Under the pieces are notes generated by a model. It was not told the origin of the DNA. It saw nothing but the letters and a program-made list of their open reading frames with translations, and did not search any database. Below are positions 24,745-37,800 of a stretch of 64,000 nucleotides of DNA, in pieces (the stretch's first letter is position 1; each line of letters opens with the position of its first letter). The stretch is from Piper betle (taxonomy: Eukaryota > Streptophyta > Magnoliopsida > Piperales > Piperaceae): positions 62,001-126,000 of the forward strand of contig JAURVB010012411.1 in assembly GCA_033002965.1 (NCBI GenBank), written 5' to 3'. Both the position numbers and the translations under genes were made by a program.

Positions 24745-26247
24745 ATATGATAACCAGAGAGAGGATGTAGCTGACCAAAACCTTGTGATGATTAGTCCAA
24801 CTATGTTAGACCGTATCATATAGGCACATGTAGTTGATTAGAGAGGCAAACAGTTTGTACCAAATGAGAGAACAGTTATATGTGACGGAAGTTGTAGAAT
24901 TTCCCAGATTGCATGTGGACATTCTTCACAAGGCCCATCACTTGACGTTCAAGGTGCACCCTGGATCCGAGAAGATGTATCATACTTGTGCCAATCTTAT
25001 TGGTGGCCAAGGCTGAAGAAGTATATCCTCAACACTTTGTCATGATGTCTTGACTGTCAGGAGATCAATATCGAGCTCCAAAGACTAGGCTGTTTGTTGC
25101 AGTCATTTCCACCGCTAGACTTGAAGTGGGATTGCACCACATGTGACTTTGTCACACATCTACCCCTTCCAAATGATAGATGGAAGCAGTATGGGTTTTC
25201 GTCTATAGGTTGACAAAACTGGCACACTTTATACCAATTTGTATGACCAATCCCGTGTCTACATTGGCCAGACTACACAGGGATCAGATTGTCAAACACC
25301 ATGGAGTTCCTAGGAAGATTGTATCAGATAGGGACCTAAGATTCACCTCTTCCTTCTAGAGACCTTTCCAATTAGAACTTGGGATGAGACTAAGTTTAGT
25401 ATTGCCTATCATCCATAGACCAATAGCCAACCCGAGAGGATGATTCAGATCTTGGAGGACTTGCTCTAATCATGTGTGATGGACTTTGCTAGATCATGGG
25501 AGATGCACTTTCCCTTGCGTATAACAACAACTACTACACCAACAGAGGGATCACATTGTATGGTAGGCCATGAAAATCATCGTCTTATTGGCTGAAGGGT
25601 GGTAAGCCATTGATAGGAGGCCCTGAGTTGTTTTAGGACTCCTAGAGGTCAGTTGAGTTGATCAGACAGAGGCTTCCGATTGCTCAAGATAGACAAAGGG
25701 CTTATACAGATCAGAGGCTTAGGGATGTTAGTTTTGCCCATGCGGATCACATTTTCCTGAAAGTCTCACTAACTAAAGGAGGCATACACTTTGGTAGGCG
25801 GGGCAAACTAAGTCCAAGGTATATTGGCTCATTTGAGGTATTGAAACATGTTGAAGAGGTTGCGTATGAGCTTGCACTCCCCCTCAGTCTACCAGCAGTG
25901 CACCCGGTGTTCCATGTATCTATATTGAAGACATGCATGCTGACGGATCACACCAACTTCAATATAAGGAGCTTGATGTTTTACCCAACCTATCCTACGA
26001 GGAGGAGGCTACACAGATTCTCAACTGGTCTATGAAGACTTTTCGTAAGAAATAAGTGCCTTCAGTGAAGGTACTTTGGTCGTGGCAGGGTGTTGAGAAG
26101 GCCACTTGGGAGCGTAAGGACGAGATGCAGCAGTATTTCCCAGATTCTTCCCTGTGGAGGATGATGACTCAAGGTATTATTACCCTTCTATGTTTTTGGT
26201 TGAGTTTTATTGTATGTTGTATGTTGTGCATGTTTCAGCATGTGTAA
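24745..26247 (+). pseudogene. Chromovirus integrase and chromodomain, heavily frameshifted
   Basis: Fragments in three frames follow integrase order. The zinc-binding region is at 24834-25000 (HKAHHLTFKVHPGSEKMYH). The catalytic core is at about 25100-25510 (CDFVTHLPLP, the VSDRDLRFTSS equivalent at 25322-25360, then an EDL segment). The C-terminal domain is at 25658-25960 (GKLSPRYIGSFEVL, VHPVFHVSILK). A chromodomain fragment is at 26056-26160 (VPSVKVLW, EKATWERKDEM). Multiple stops and indels make it non-functional. Pol upstream of the zinc domain is missing at the junction with the preceding LTR. Confidence 0.85.
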
Positions 26248-26280
26248 CCCCTTAGGAAATTCCAGGAATGAATTTTTCTC

Positions 26281-26291
26281 AGTGGGGAAGT
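26281..26291 (+). other. Polypurine tract
   Basis: AGTGGGGAAGT directly before TGTAAAACCC at 26292. It defines the following B LTR as a 3' LTR. Confidence 0.75.
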
Positions 26292-29200
26292 TGTAAAACC
26301 CTCGTCGTAAGCCCAAGGGTTTTACTGTTGAGTCAGTTGTCATCAAAATAAGGTTAGTAGGTCTAGCCCTTCTTGCTATGGTTTGTGTATGGTATGGTGT
26401 ATGTTTGTCTGACCTTATCCTCCTTTGACATTCTATACTTCTGTTTGGATGCAACACACCCGACTTTTTCATGTTTGGTCCAATCGAGTTGTATATAGTT
26501 AGATGCTAGAACTGTGTCCCACGCATGTTTTTTATGTGCTTGCCATGTGTTTGATAACTCTTTCGGAACCCCTTCGGGACCTGCAGTGCAATTCCCGAGG
26601 TTGGCTCGATCGCTTTAGGGAGATAACCCTATGTTTTTGTATTTTGGACTAAAACTCATACCTCTTTAGGTATGACACCCATACCTATGACATCACTAAG
26701 CCAACTACCCCTTTTTTTATAAAACCCATCCTTTCACTCACCTTTTCACCATTTCTCCTTCCCCAGTCACTTCTAACAACCTTCTTCTACTCTCCCTAGC
26801 CTTCTTCTTCCTCCTCAAAGCTCCAGACACCCTCTTTCACCTTTCTAGCCTCCTAGGGTGGTAGGCTTCGAAGTTGGATCCTAAAAAGACCTCCCCTTGG
26901 TCTTCCCTTGCTAGTTTCAGGCTTGTGCTGCCACTATAGCTTGTTGTTTGAAGTGTATCTCTTGCGTTTAGTGAGAATTCATTTCTATGACATTTATATC
27001 ATCTAGATATTCCTGTTAGGAGCATTTGGAGTAGTCATATATCTTATTTGGACACGAAAATAAATAGATATGTTTTTTATAATGCATGTAGGTCACTGAT
27101 GTGCACTGTTTCGGTATAAAAATCATATCTTGGCACTTTGATGCTACATTTGCACGATTCTTCTTTTTTTACACTCATAACATGTAGATCTACAACTTGT
27201 GTGTAGGGTGCTTTACCTTCCAAGCCCTAGAATTTGAGTGTTTGAGGGTGAAAGATGAGGAGAGGTGACAACTTTCACCATGACAGTAACATAAGGACCC
27301 TTTCTCCAATGTTTACTCTCTGAACTTGTAAGATCTATTGATGCAAAGCATGCCATTTTGTTCATAGTGATGTTAGGAGTTTGTGGTAAAATTTCAAGCC
27401 TAATCTAACTACTGAATAATCATGAACAACACCCCTAAGTTTGCCTTCTGTTTGATGTGTTGTTTGTGACTGTGAGCTCGATTTGTGATTGTGTAATATG
27501 TTAAACCACAAATAAATTATGGTAAAAATGGTAATAAAACATAGTGAAAATATATGATGCTCCACTAAGTGTCTACTTGAAAGATATAAATTTTTGGAAT
27601 GGTTAAAAAATCATATAGGTATGTTTTGGAGGTTTTTACCTGCACAGTGTAAAGATATAGAGTGAAAACTCTAGTTGTTTCACTTCGGCTATAAATAACC
27701 TTAAAATAGGTTAATAGTGTTGAATTTGAGTAAAACTTGATCCACACCTTACCTTATGTCTCAGTAGCACCTGACCAATTTTGGGTCTATTTGTGAATAT
27801 TTAAGTTGTTAGGGTCTAGATAGCTCCAAAATTAGCCCATCCAATGACCCAAATTGTAAAATATACTTAGTCCTATTTACAAAATAAATTAGGCCCAAAT
27901 CTTACTGGAATCAAGCTCCGTGTGTTATATAACTAGGCCCACTTAACCAATCCAGTTTGGAGTTCCCTTGCCCATGAACAAACCATTACAAAATTGGTGT
28001 GCGACCTAGGAACACTGTTCCAGCACCTTAGGGCCAAGCATGATGGGCCTTGTTCCCTATGATTGGCCCATGGGCCGCCTATAATAGATTTTACCTATGA
28101 ACCTTAGACTGTAAGGGCTAAACCATCCAAATTTCAGCCTATTTGGACATTTTTATGTCCGTTCAAAAAATTGTCCGGTATGCTCATTCGATTAAAACCC
28201 TAGAATTGATTAAAGCCCACTAAGTGAGCATGAAACCAAAACCTTAATTAAGTTACCTAATAAGGTTTAACACTTCATTTAGGACCTAATTAAGACAATT
28301 AAGTGATGTTAAGTGTTGAGCTTGTGTGGAGGCTTTGTCTCTTTTTATATGCCGATGTGACCGGATTCTTATTCGGTTCCATCTCCATATTAGGTATTGT
28401 AGGTGAGCTCATCGAGTAGAATATAGAGCTCTACTCAAACAAGTCCTTAGTACTCTCCCTTTGCTTCATATATACTTGACTCCCTACGTGTTGAGTTTGA
28501 CCGCATTTTAGACATAGGATAGCATCGGTGGTGTTTTATCGGATCCCTTCGATATCGGGCCATTTAGTCGTGTTTTCTATATTTGTTTAATAAAATGTCA
28601 AGGTTGAGGCCCGTTGATGGTTTTCAAGATAAGATCCAAAAACTAAATATTAAATCCTCTCCCAAACCTATATGTATAATATGAGGGTTTATGGCTTTTA
28701 CGAGTAAAAGCATGTACGACCATTTTGTATGGATCACACCCTAAGGTAGTGTGGAGTATGATGGTATTGTGTAACACACACATTTCCTAAATTTGTGGCA
28801 CTCACTTAACCGTTCCTTTTACCGCTCGAATACCAGAGCGGGTGTAATATGGAAGGTGTGAGGGCAAAAATATTGTATGTATGAATATGAATATTTGTCG
28901 TGAATGTGCGCCGACACTAGTTTAAGTATATTTGATTACCACCAAATGTGAGGTAATTATGAAGTTTCCTAAGGTTTTGTGGGTAATGGAATACCAATTT
29001 GCTAGTTTGTTGTTTTATCGGTAGTTATTCAGACCGGTAATCAAATTTATTTGATTATTGACGTGTTTTTCTATTATATATAGGTAAGGTTCCTTAGCAG
29101 TGGGTGACCTAGGTACATGGATCAGGTGGCTCAGTGGTGGTGGTGGCGGGGGCCTTGTGTCATGTTGTCTGTTTTGGACTATGTATTTTGTAGATGACTA

Positions 29201-30031
29201 TATGATGGGCATGGCCCTAACTATGTGAACCTTGCATGATTCGGATATATATCATGATGGTTGTGCTAAACATTTTTTATCATTATATCAATATATTATT
29301 ATATTATTACTACGAAGTTGCAATACTTTGGAGCAAGGCTAACCATCATTTGTAGAGTATATAAGCCCCAGAGTCATGGAATGGAACATGACGAGGAGCT
29401 AAGTCAGGTACGTGAAACATATTTGGTTGTAGTTGTTTGTGTGTTAGAGTAATGTGGGTGGAGGAACTTACAGTTCATACCAATTGAAGACCCATGTGAG
29501 TCCGGGTATTAGGGTTTAATGCCTTGATACTCGATGATGGTGTGTAATTTCTCGGATACTTTAATTGTTGCTCACGTGGGGTATGTGGAACATGTAACCA
29601 CAACCCTTGTTTAAATACTTGTATAATCTTCATGTAACTAATAAGAAAACCTAAGTTAATCACTTTAACTAAGTAGTAAGAATATGATGTATGCAATAAC
29701 ACACAACCTCAAAACTATAGCGAATGTATGCTTCTTCTATGGTTGGGAGTCATTATTGCATTTTTGAAGTCACCTCTCATAGTTGTAGGGGAGGTTCTAC
29801 CTCTATTACGGTTAGGGGTGTTCATATAGGATTCATTTAAGTCTAAGATCCACCTTTGTAGTATGAACTCTGCATGCATTCTATGAAAACCAAGCCTGTT
29901 GTCAGTCTTAAGCCTCCACAAAGGGTTGAGATTCGCTTCCATAAAGTCCGTATGTGATAGCTTAACAAGTAACTTCCAAATTATAATATCACAATTTTGT
30001 CCATCCCTTCGGGCCGAATTGGGATCTTACA
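26292..30031 (+). mobile_element. 3' LTR, group B
   Basis: TGTAAAACCC...TTGGGATCTTACA, 3740 bp, attached to the integrase/chromodomain pseudogene on its left. It serves as the uninterrupted plus-strand reference for the B copies at 10777-15261, 16379-20294 and 40980-57794. All minus-strand ORFs inside it (for example 29475-29702 and 29715-29942) are shadows. The flank is AGGAG at 30032; the partner duplication is lost with the 5' end. Confidence 0.87.
26718..26724 (+). promoter_or_regulatory. TATA box of the B 3' LTR
   Basis: TATAAAA followed by a long C/T-rich leader (26725-26850). It matches the TATAAAT of the solo B LTR at 19701-19707 in position. Confidence 0.5.
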
Positions 30032-31227
30032 AGGAGAATATGGTCATGACTTGCAAATATATACCATACGTACACATGCGGTAGAAAGGGCTTGCCGTGC
30101 AACTTGATTTGCGTTGCGACCGAACCAAAACTAAAACCATCGGGTGGAATGCCCGGGTTATACAATATTCTGCTATTATTGGGTTAATTAGAACATATTT
30201 AATCTGGATATAATATAATTATCATTTGTTGATTTTTTATGCCATTAATAAGTGAATTAATTATAGCTTATATTTTTGTATATTATAAGTGGTTGATCAG
30301 TTAAAGTTTGAATTTTGATCATGTTTACAATATTTAAAAATTAATATTATGTAATGGTGTTAATAACATGTTAGTTTAATAAAATTATTATTAAACTAAG
30401 TTCATGGTTTAAAATTTTCATGCAACGAATAAAATGGGTGATTTTAACAATTGGTCGATTAAGGTTGTAGCATTGATATTTAAGAATTTACTAGTATAAT
30501 AATCGCAAGTGTTTTAAGCATAATGAGAGTAAATAACATTCAATACCTTATTTAATTGAGTGATTAAATTAGTTGAATTATAAAAGTAGGAAATTATGTC
30601 AAATCATATTGTACGACAGTCTAATATAATCATTGAGTAATTTTTAGAGTTACTAAAACGTTAATAAATTATTATTGGCATTCCAAGTTATTATTAAGTA
30701 AATAAGTAAATATTACACCTTTCTTTGGTATTAAATTGTTATATTAATTAAAAGTTTACTTTTAGTCATTAGGATAGTAGTCTTTATATAATTTCCTTGG
30801 TTAGTCTAAGTTCAGACTCAACTTACTCGTGCCAAGAGTGGAAGAACGGTCATGAGTTAACCTAGCCCAACACGAGGCTTGAGAAGAATTTTAATTAAAT
30901 AAAATGATCTACCTTCATGCCAAAAGGGGTGTCAAGGGACCCATTATGCACTTGTGACCCCGAAAGGGTGGGTCTGGGCATTATTGCTACCCATGGATAT
31001 TAGGCCTATGGTGTATATGTACATATATAGAAGAGTAGCTAGATTGGGAGGCTACCCTTGAGGGCATGGAGCTTAGCTTAGGCTCATATTATAAGATAAA
31101 TTTTAAATGATGAAAATCAACATGAGTATGACTAAATTTCATATTTATTATACAACTTAATGATTTCAGCACTGATGTGGCACTGTGTTTGTAGGTGGGC
31201 ATCTTCTCATCAATGATTGAGAGGGAA
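30032..31227 (+). mobile_element. Partial C-like LTR sequence, boundaries unclear
   Basis: Bases 30900-31180 align with C-LTR sequence at 42050-42340 (ccaaaaggggtg, cccattatgcacttgtga, gggaggctaccc, gagcttagctta). The AT-rich 30180-30830 would be its U3-like part. I cannot fix a TGTAA start (a candidate TATACAAT lies near 30156). Nothing coding is seen. Confidence 0.5.
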
Positions 31228-31489
31228 TGTAACAACATGAGGTGGCCCTGTGGTCATGGGTTATAGTCAAATTGAATTTATAGATTTTCTTATTTCTTGT
31301 ATGAGTTTAAGCATGGACATTTGGAAATTATCTTAGCGGACTTGTCACATTTGTTTGCTTTGGTTTCATTATGCTTTTGGATTAGTTATTTCATAATTCA
31401 CATGTCTTGTGATGTGCCTTCTATTGGACTGCTTGTGATTTCATATGTATGTATTCATCGGATCCATGCATCATATAGTTAGAATTAGG

Positions 31490-33044
31490 CATTAGCATTT
31501 AGTTGTGATGTGTAGGTATAGAGTAGGAGCTCACTGCCTAGGTGCGTGGCTTCGCTTAAAGCTTTAACCAGGTCCGTTTAAGTCTCGTCCCTTGTTTATC
31601 ACTTCTTCTATTGTGATTTGATTTATTATTTGCAAGACGGGTTAAGTGGTATTTTATTAGATCCCACTTAACTCGTGGTCATTTAATTGAATAACCCTCA
31701 AGGATGAGATCCCTCGAGTCTGATTTTGAAAATAAGATCCATCACAAGTTGGCTTCGGGCCTATTATATAATCCCTTTTCATGCCTATATATAATTTTAT
31801 CAACTTTTTAGTGAGACGAGAGATGGTGAAATTGACTCGCACGTACCATGAGCGGGTGCATGCGCTAGTCATAGCGGGCTCTAGAGTAAGAAAGTTGCTC
31901 CATTTCCAATGAATTCTAACAACTCTTCATTTCGAGTTTCCTCACACCTGGAGAAACATTGAGGTTTACAGGTACTATTTAGTGCAGTGTACGTTAGAAC
32001 ATGTGGTTCAAAGGGTACTAGAGTAAACTGTCTGAGAGTACTTGGCTTTCGTGCTCAGAGCACGGAGATATATTGAGGACATGAGAGGGCTTAGGATATA
32101 CTGGTAGTCACAAGGGACAGAAAAGAATTGGAAAATGAGAAAATGTCAAGAGAGCCATCAGCAAACTAGTAGGCCTAGGATGCTATCAGGTCTACAACAT
32201 GGTGGCTCCCCAGTAGATGCCCTTTAGAGAGTTCAGTAGAAGATTAAAAATGTTTTTTCAAAATGAGTGTTAGTTCTCATTTTTCAGTTTGATATAGTTA
32301 TATTTTCGACCACTTACACTCATTACTGACGTGCTTTTATTATATATGTAAGTGATGATTTGGAGATGGATGTGCCACCCTGGATGGAGGAGCAGTGATG
32401 TCTCATGCACACACACATGTCAGATGATAGAATGTTTAGTTACTTTGTTTATGATGTTATGACATTGAGAATGATGTGATGAAATGCATGGTATGATAAT
32501 ATGATGTGATATGATATCAGTTTCAATAGCAAAGATTCTAATAATGACATGTTAATATATATATGTTTTAGTGAATATGGTTGGATATTGAATATGCACA
32601 ACAAGAGGGTCAAGACCCATTTTTGAAATTTAAATGCGAATGGAATGAACAAATGGGTCAAGACCAGTTTAGTCATGTAAATAAAATGTGAATTAGCAGT
32701 TGAGTCGAGACTCAACTCAGAATGATTTATACTTTTGAATGAAAATGTTATGTGCATGTTATTTTTTATTGTTTGACAGGGTGTCCCTTGTTGTATTTAC
32801 AGGTCCGTTTTGATTTATCAATTTTTCATTCTTGATTGCTTTTGAGTGTGATTGCACGAGTCATGTCATTCACGTAGAATCATACTAGGTTCCGAGCGTT
32901 CCATACATTCATGACAAAATTTATCTTCCATGTTAAGATATTGAGATTAGATCCTTTTAGGTTATATTCAGGTTAACTAACTTACTCAGGTGACCCGTAA
33001 CATTCCGGTTTAGTTCACGAATGAGTCTGATTTAGGGTGTTACA
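31490..33044 (+). mobile_element. 3' part of an A LTR
   Basis: Aligns with 23660-24744: gatgtgtag at 31508, the ataaccctcaaggatgagatccctcgag-type block at about 31695, the fragment around 31930-32060, and the end TTTAGGGTGTTACA at 33044. Its 5' portion is missing or lies in the unaligned 31228-31489 (a TGTAACAACATG at 31228 is a weak candidate start). No coding sequence. Confidence 0.65.
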
Positions 33045-33495
33045 CGGGTGTTTTGGGCTGGTCATTACATCAGGATGTATTTATATTCTCATCATGTTAA
33101 GAGTCCATCCCATGTGAAAAATCTCGACCCAAAGATTGTACTTATCAAGTTTGGCTGCTAAGCACTAAGGCACTCTCCTTGTCCTAAGGCACCGTGACAA
33201 TTTATTTTCTCTAAACTTGTCACCTAACACTTGCTGAATCACTTTTTCTCTGAACGCTTTTTTCTCTAGATGCCTTAACGCTCTGCCAATACCCTAGTGC
33301 TCACCCTTGCACATATTTTCTTCAAAATCATCTAAAAATCCTGGTGCTCATATGCTCCACCAGCGCTAATTAGATGCTGGCCTGAACAACAGTCTACTAT
33401 AAAATAAATCTGAGAAAATTTGTATCTAATCTCACTTGGAACTCCTAAAATGTCTGGAAAATATAAAATCCATTAAAAACTAAACAAACTCAATG
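33045..33495. other. Unclassified spacer
   Basis: No homology to other parts of the window except a possible C-LTR end (ggctggtcattaca, near 33056-33069). Its right end continues, across the LTR at 33501-37243, into 37244 onward. Confidence 0.35.
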
Positions 33496-34689
33496 TACAC
33501 TATAACACCCCACCTTAGAATTATGGTTTTACCCACTTGTTGCCTTGCCAAGTTCGAGCCAGGCTGGAGTCAGTTCAGCTTTCAGATCATGGAGCCTTAA
33601 TAGCCGTATGAGCATGTTATAGAGACTGAATATACCTGATATATAGATGATAATTTCAGTCATGCTAAAACAGAGCATGAGTTATCAGCGTATACTCAAG
33701 GTATACAGGTTCTTATTTGTTTTAGCTCAAGGTTTTAGGACCAGATCACGTCACATGGCAAGATCTAGGTCGTGCATGACAGCCCTTGCTTTCCTTCCCA
33801 TTTTCCTTGAATTTTCTCCCACAATTTTGGAAGATTTCTACCGAGTCAGTTGTAGCCATTTTGGCTCACAGCTAGTGAGACTCCAGCCACCCTTCGACCA
33901 TTAGACCAGCACCATCATGACCACCTCGCGGCTGGCAAGAGACCCAGATCACCAACGTTGACTGCCGGTGAGGCCATTTTGTTTGCCGAATTTCTGCTGC
34001 TGCTGCTGATTTCAAGGCTTTTGCCAACACCGGCGATCTCCCTCTGGTGAGGCTGACCACCCAAATATACTCCCCTATCCATGGCCGAGCTTTTGAGACC
34101 AACCCTGACCCTTGCCATGGCTGCTTTTGTCACCAGCGGCTCCACATTTTTTGGCAACATTGCTGTCACTTCTCGACCATTTTTGGCGCCAGTGAGCCAC
34201 CTCCGGCCAAGGTGACCATCCAGACACTTTCCCCTCTATGGCCGATTGATCAAACCTAGCATGGCCAACCGTAGCCACTGGAATCATTGTTGTTAATTCC
34301 ACTTATCCCGGTGGTGATTCCTCCCTGTTTTGGCCATTTTTCGACCAAGTGCCAGCCAATCTCCATTGGCCATAACCATAGACACCATCATCGACACCTC
34401 CCAAACATTTTTCGACTAGTGGCGGCCCTGGCCCCATCTAATCCGTTTGCCTGCCTACCCATGTTTGTGTACACCCATATCTGTTTGTGTCCACTAGCCA
34501 CCTATATCCACCGAGTCCGGTCCAACCCAGCCAGCAATTAACTTAAGAAGAGTTGACTCGGCCCAACTTAGTTCGACTTGCACAATTGACTTGGCAGCTC
34601 ATTTTAGCCTATCTTTGCCTATTTTTTTACCATTCACGGTATTTTGAGGCTCCCTACGTTAGTTTAAATATATATTCCCATTATTTGGT

Positions 34690-35270
34690 ACACTTTGATC
34701 TTACGAGTGTTTTTATATATTCATTATTTATTTATGTATTTATTTATTAACATATTCCTTATTGTTTATTTCTTGTTATTTATTTGTTTACTGTACATCG
34801 TGCATGCTTATATCATTATTGATCGTTATTGATAATATATTTACTTATTAATATTAATCTCATTCATGTGTATCAAATCTTATTTAATTATTTAACTATT
34901 TAATTAATTAGTTATTTATTTAATTATTTGCTCGCACACATGTTATCATTTATTCATGTTTAGATGTGTTCATATATTTGATAATTATATTGTTATGATT
35001 CACGATTAATTGCTTTTAACTATTTGTTCATCTATTTATTTACTGAATTCTTTCTTTCTTTCTTTCTTTATTTTTTTACCAACTCATGTATGTGTTAATA
35101 TTTACTCGCATTTAGTTGCAAAATCATTTAGCATTATTTATATATTATTTCTTGATTAATGTATTATTTATTTATTATCATTTTTTTATTGATAAGTGAG
35201 TTTATTAATTAATTATTAATTAAATGTTTATTTAATTAATATTTGTTATTTATTTACCTATTTATTTTCA
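34690..35270. repeat. AT-rich tatttatt tract in the A LTR
   Basis: Dense tatttattta words and a short (tttc)n run at about 35051-35070. It is the counterpart of 9185-9480 in the other orientation. Confidence 0.75.
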
Positions 35271-35537
35271 TGCATCTTTAGTTGTCATTTATCGTTGTTG
35301 CAATGTTTACTCATACTTCTATATTTTTATTTTTTGTTTTTCTATTATTTGACTTGTTTCAATTATTCATTTGTTTATCGTTTGCCATGATTTGTGTGCC
35401 GAGTGTTTATTTATGGATTTGTTTTGTATTGCCTATTGTTTGTGATGCTATTGTTCATGTGAGCACACACCACACCCATTCGTCAAATAGAATTGTCAAT
35501 CTTTTGCTTAAAAGTGGATTATGATGTAAGTTCTAAA

Positions 35538-35901
35538 GTCCAAGCTTGTCGTAGATGTGTTATCGTGATTAGAGCTTCGACCTCAAATCCATTAGGACTC
35601 TTCTCAGCTTTATCAATCTACTCTATTGTGGATTTGATTTTCATATCATAGGACGTGTTAATTGGTTGTTTTATTAAACCCCACTTAACATGGGTTGTCT
35701 AAACGTATTTGACTTTCATGTCCAAGCTTATTGTAGATGTATCATCATGCTTGGAGCTTAGACCTCACATCCATTAGGACTCTTCTAAGCTTTATCAGTC
35801 TACTCTATTGTGGATTTGATTTCTAAATCATAGGATGTGTTAAGTGGTTGTTTTATTGGACCCCACTTAATATGAGCTATCTAAATGTATTTTACTTCCG
35901 T
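35538..35901. repeat. Tandem duplication, 182-bp period
   Basis: GTCCAAGCTT starts both units (35538 and 35720). Both contain the matching words ccattaggactcttct, ctactctattgtggatttgattt and ccccactt. There are several differences between units, so it is older than the adjacent 143-bp duplication. Confidence 0.88.
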
Positions 35902-36181
35902 GTTTAATAACACTCGAGGATAAGATCCCTTGTGTTGTTCTCAAACTTAGCTCCACCTCATGTTGCCTTTGGGCCTACTTATATGATTCCCCCCTAGTCC
36001 TTAATATATTTTTCATAGGATTTCAATGAGCCAAATGTTTCCGTGTTTAATAACACTCGAGGATAAGATCCCTTGTGTTGTTCTCAAACTTAGCTCCACC
36101 TCATGTTGCCTTTGGGCCTACTTATATGATTCCCCCCTAGCCCTTAATATATTTTTCATAGGATTTCAATGAGCCAAATGT
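35896..36181. repeat. Tandem duplication, 143-bp period, almost identical copies
   Basis: Units start TTCCGTGTTTAATAAC at 35896 and 36039. I see one difference across the unit (tagtcc versus tagccc). The near identity marks a recent event relative to the divergence of the surrounding LTR. Confidence 0.92.
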
Positions 36182-37248
36182 TGGTGGACTTGACCTTGCT
36201 ATACTATGAGTGGGTGCATATGCAGGTCACAACAGGCTCTTGATTAGTGAGAGGGTTTTTCCATTCCCGAGGGATCCTGACATCTCTACATTTTGAGCTT
36301 CCTCACCTAAATAGGTGTGGAGTCGATGGGCACTATTGTATATAACGCATGTCTAGACTTGTGGTATCAAAGAGTACTGGAGGTGGTTGTTTGATAGTAT
36401 TCAACCTTTGTACTTTGGGCCAAGGGTTATATTGAGGTTTAGAGAGGGCTTAGGGTATGTGCCTTTTTCCAAAAAGTGGGACTAGTTATTGTTGAGGGAG
36501 GCATTTGTGGAGAGGGGCAAAGCACCAATTCAATTCTACATGCTATCTAGTCTGCAGCTTGATGGCTCCTCAGTAAATGCCCTTTGAGATGTTCCCATGG
36601 ACTTATATATTAGTTTTCTTTCCTCGTGGAAGTCAGATTTAACTTGTCAGTTTGTATAAGTTATTTTTTGGGCTACTGGCACTCGATGCTAATGGTTTTT
36701 CTATTATATGTAGGTCTTGTGTTCTTGTATGTTAGGTCGGTCTTGGTAGAAGGACAAATATTTACTACACACACTTGTGCTCAGCACAACATAGTTTTCT
36801 TTCATGCCTATGTTGGATGCATGCCTTTATGTATCATTTGATGTATTGTGATGTATGTTGTAACCAGATTATGAATCAACATATCAGACATGGTATCAGG
36901 TCTCCTAATGAGACATTAAGAATTTAGTCCCAACACTTATTTTGATGTATTTATTCATGTATATTACCCATTTATATATTTTGGCTCTAATTGAGTGTTG
37001 AGTGTTCACATGTCATGTCATTTCACGTAGCTTTTTATTAGATTATTCCACGTATCAATTCATATTTTCCTGTTGAGTGTTGGTTGAGTATTTAGTGCTA
37101 TCTTCCTTTCTCGAGATGCCAAGAGGGTTGCCTCTGTCTATTTCTCATTTGAATCTTTCAGATTAATTAATTTAGACATGACTCAACTCAAACATAATAA
37201 TTCTGATCATGTTCTTAAGTAAACCAAATTAGGGATGTTACATTACAC

Positions 37249-37800
37249 AATGATTCTTCAACTTATCAATCACCTAGAAATATCTAACATCTACTAAAAG
37301 TCCTATAAAAGCACTAAATAACCACTCAATTGAAGACACTAAATTAAATAAAAGGCCCGACATAGTCTAATTTTTTATAGACTTATCATGGTGTAATGCC
37401 ATTAATGTGGAAGCTACGATGGTGGCATTTCCAGTGGCAGCGGTGACTGGCGACTACCCAAATTAATGACAAATGATGGCTGGAGCAGAGAGACATTGAT
37501 GGAGCAGTCGAAGATGATGGTGGTCGGCTATAAAACAACAATAATAGGAGTGGTGATAGAACTATCAGTGTGAATTTTGTTGCTAGATCACAACAATGGC
37601 TAGGCTTCACAACAAGGGCTCTTGGTTGGAATAGGTAGGTCACATTGCAGACTACATGTCAGGCATCAATGGTTGGTTGGTTGGAGAATACCTTGAGTTT
37701 ATACTCGTATATAAGTTCAAGTTGATACTAAGCAACTGCTATTATCTTTACTAAACAAGATGTCATGTCATACGCTACTTATACCAGATAAATTTTAATT
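37249..37800. other. Unclassified sequence
   Basis: No repeat homology within the window. The minus-strand ORF at 37386-37643 has no motif I recognise. Confidence 0.35.

Larger units (their letters stand above)
33501..37243 (+). mobile_element. Probable solo LTR, group A, expanded by internal duplications
   Basis: It begins TATAACACCCC (decayed TGTAACACC) and ends GGGATGTTACA(T). TACAC flanks both sides (33496-33500 and 37244-37248) if one extra T is allowed at the right end. It has the group-A order: U3, a GC-rich block (33780-34500), an AT-rich tract (34690-35270), and the conserved module at 36200-36440. No pol adjoins it. It is about 1.2 kb longer than the A LTR at 22225, partly because of two tandem duplications. 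The many ORFs in 33647-34541 are GC-block artefacts. Confidence 0.8.

Noticed and set aside
31228..31240. TGTAACAACATG as the start of the A LTR ending at 33044
   Set aside because: Flanking 5-mers (GGGAA and CGGGT) do not match, and the following 250 bp do not align with other A LTR starts.
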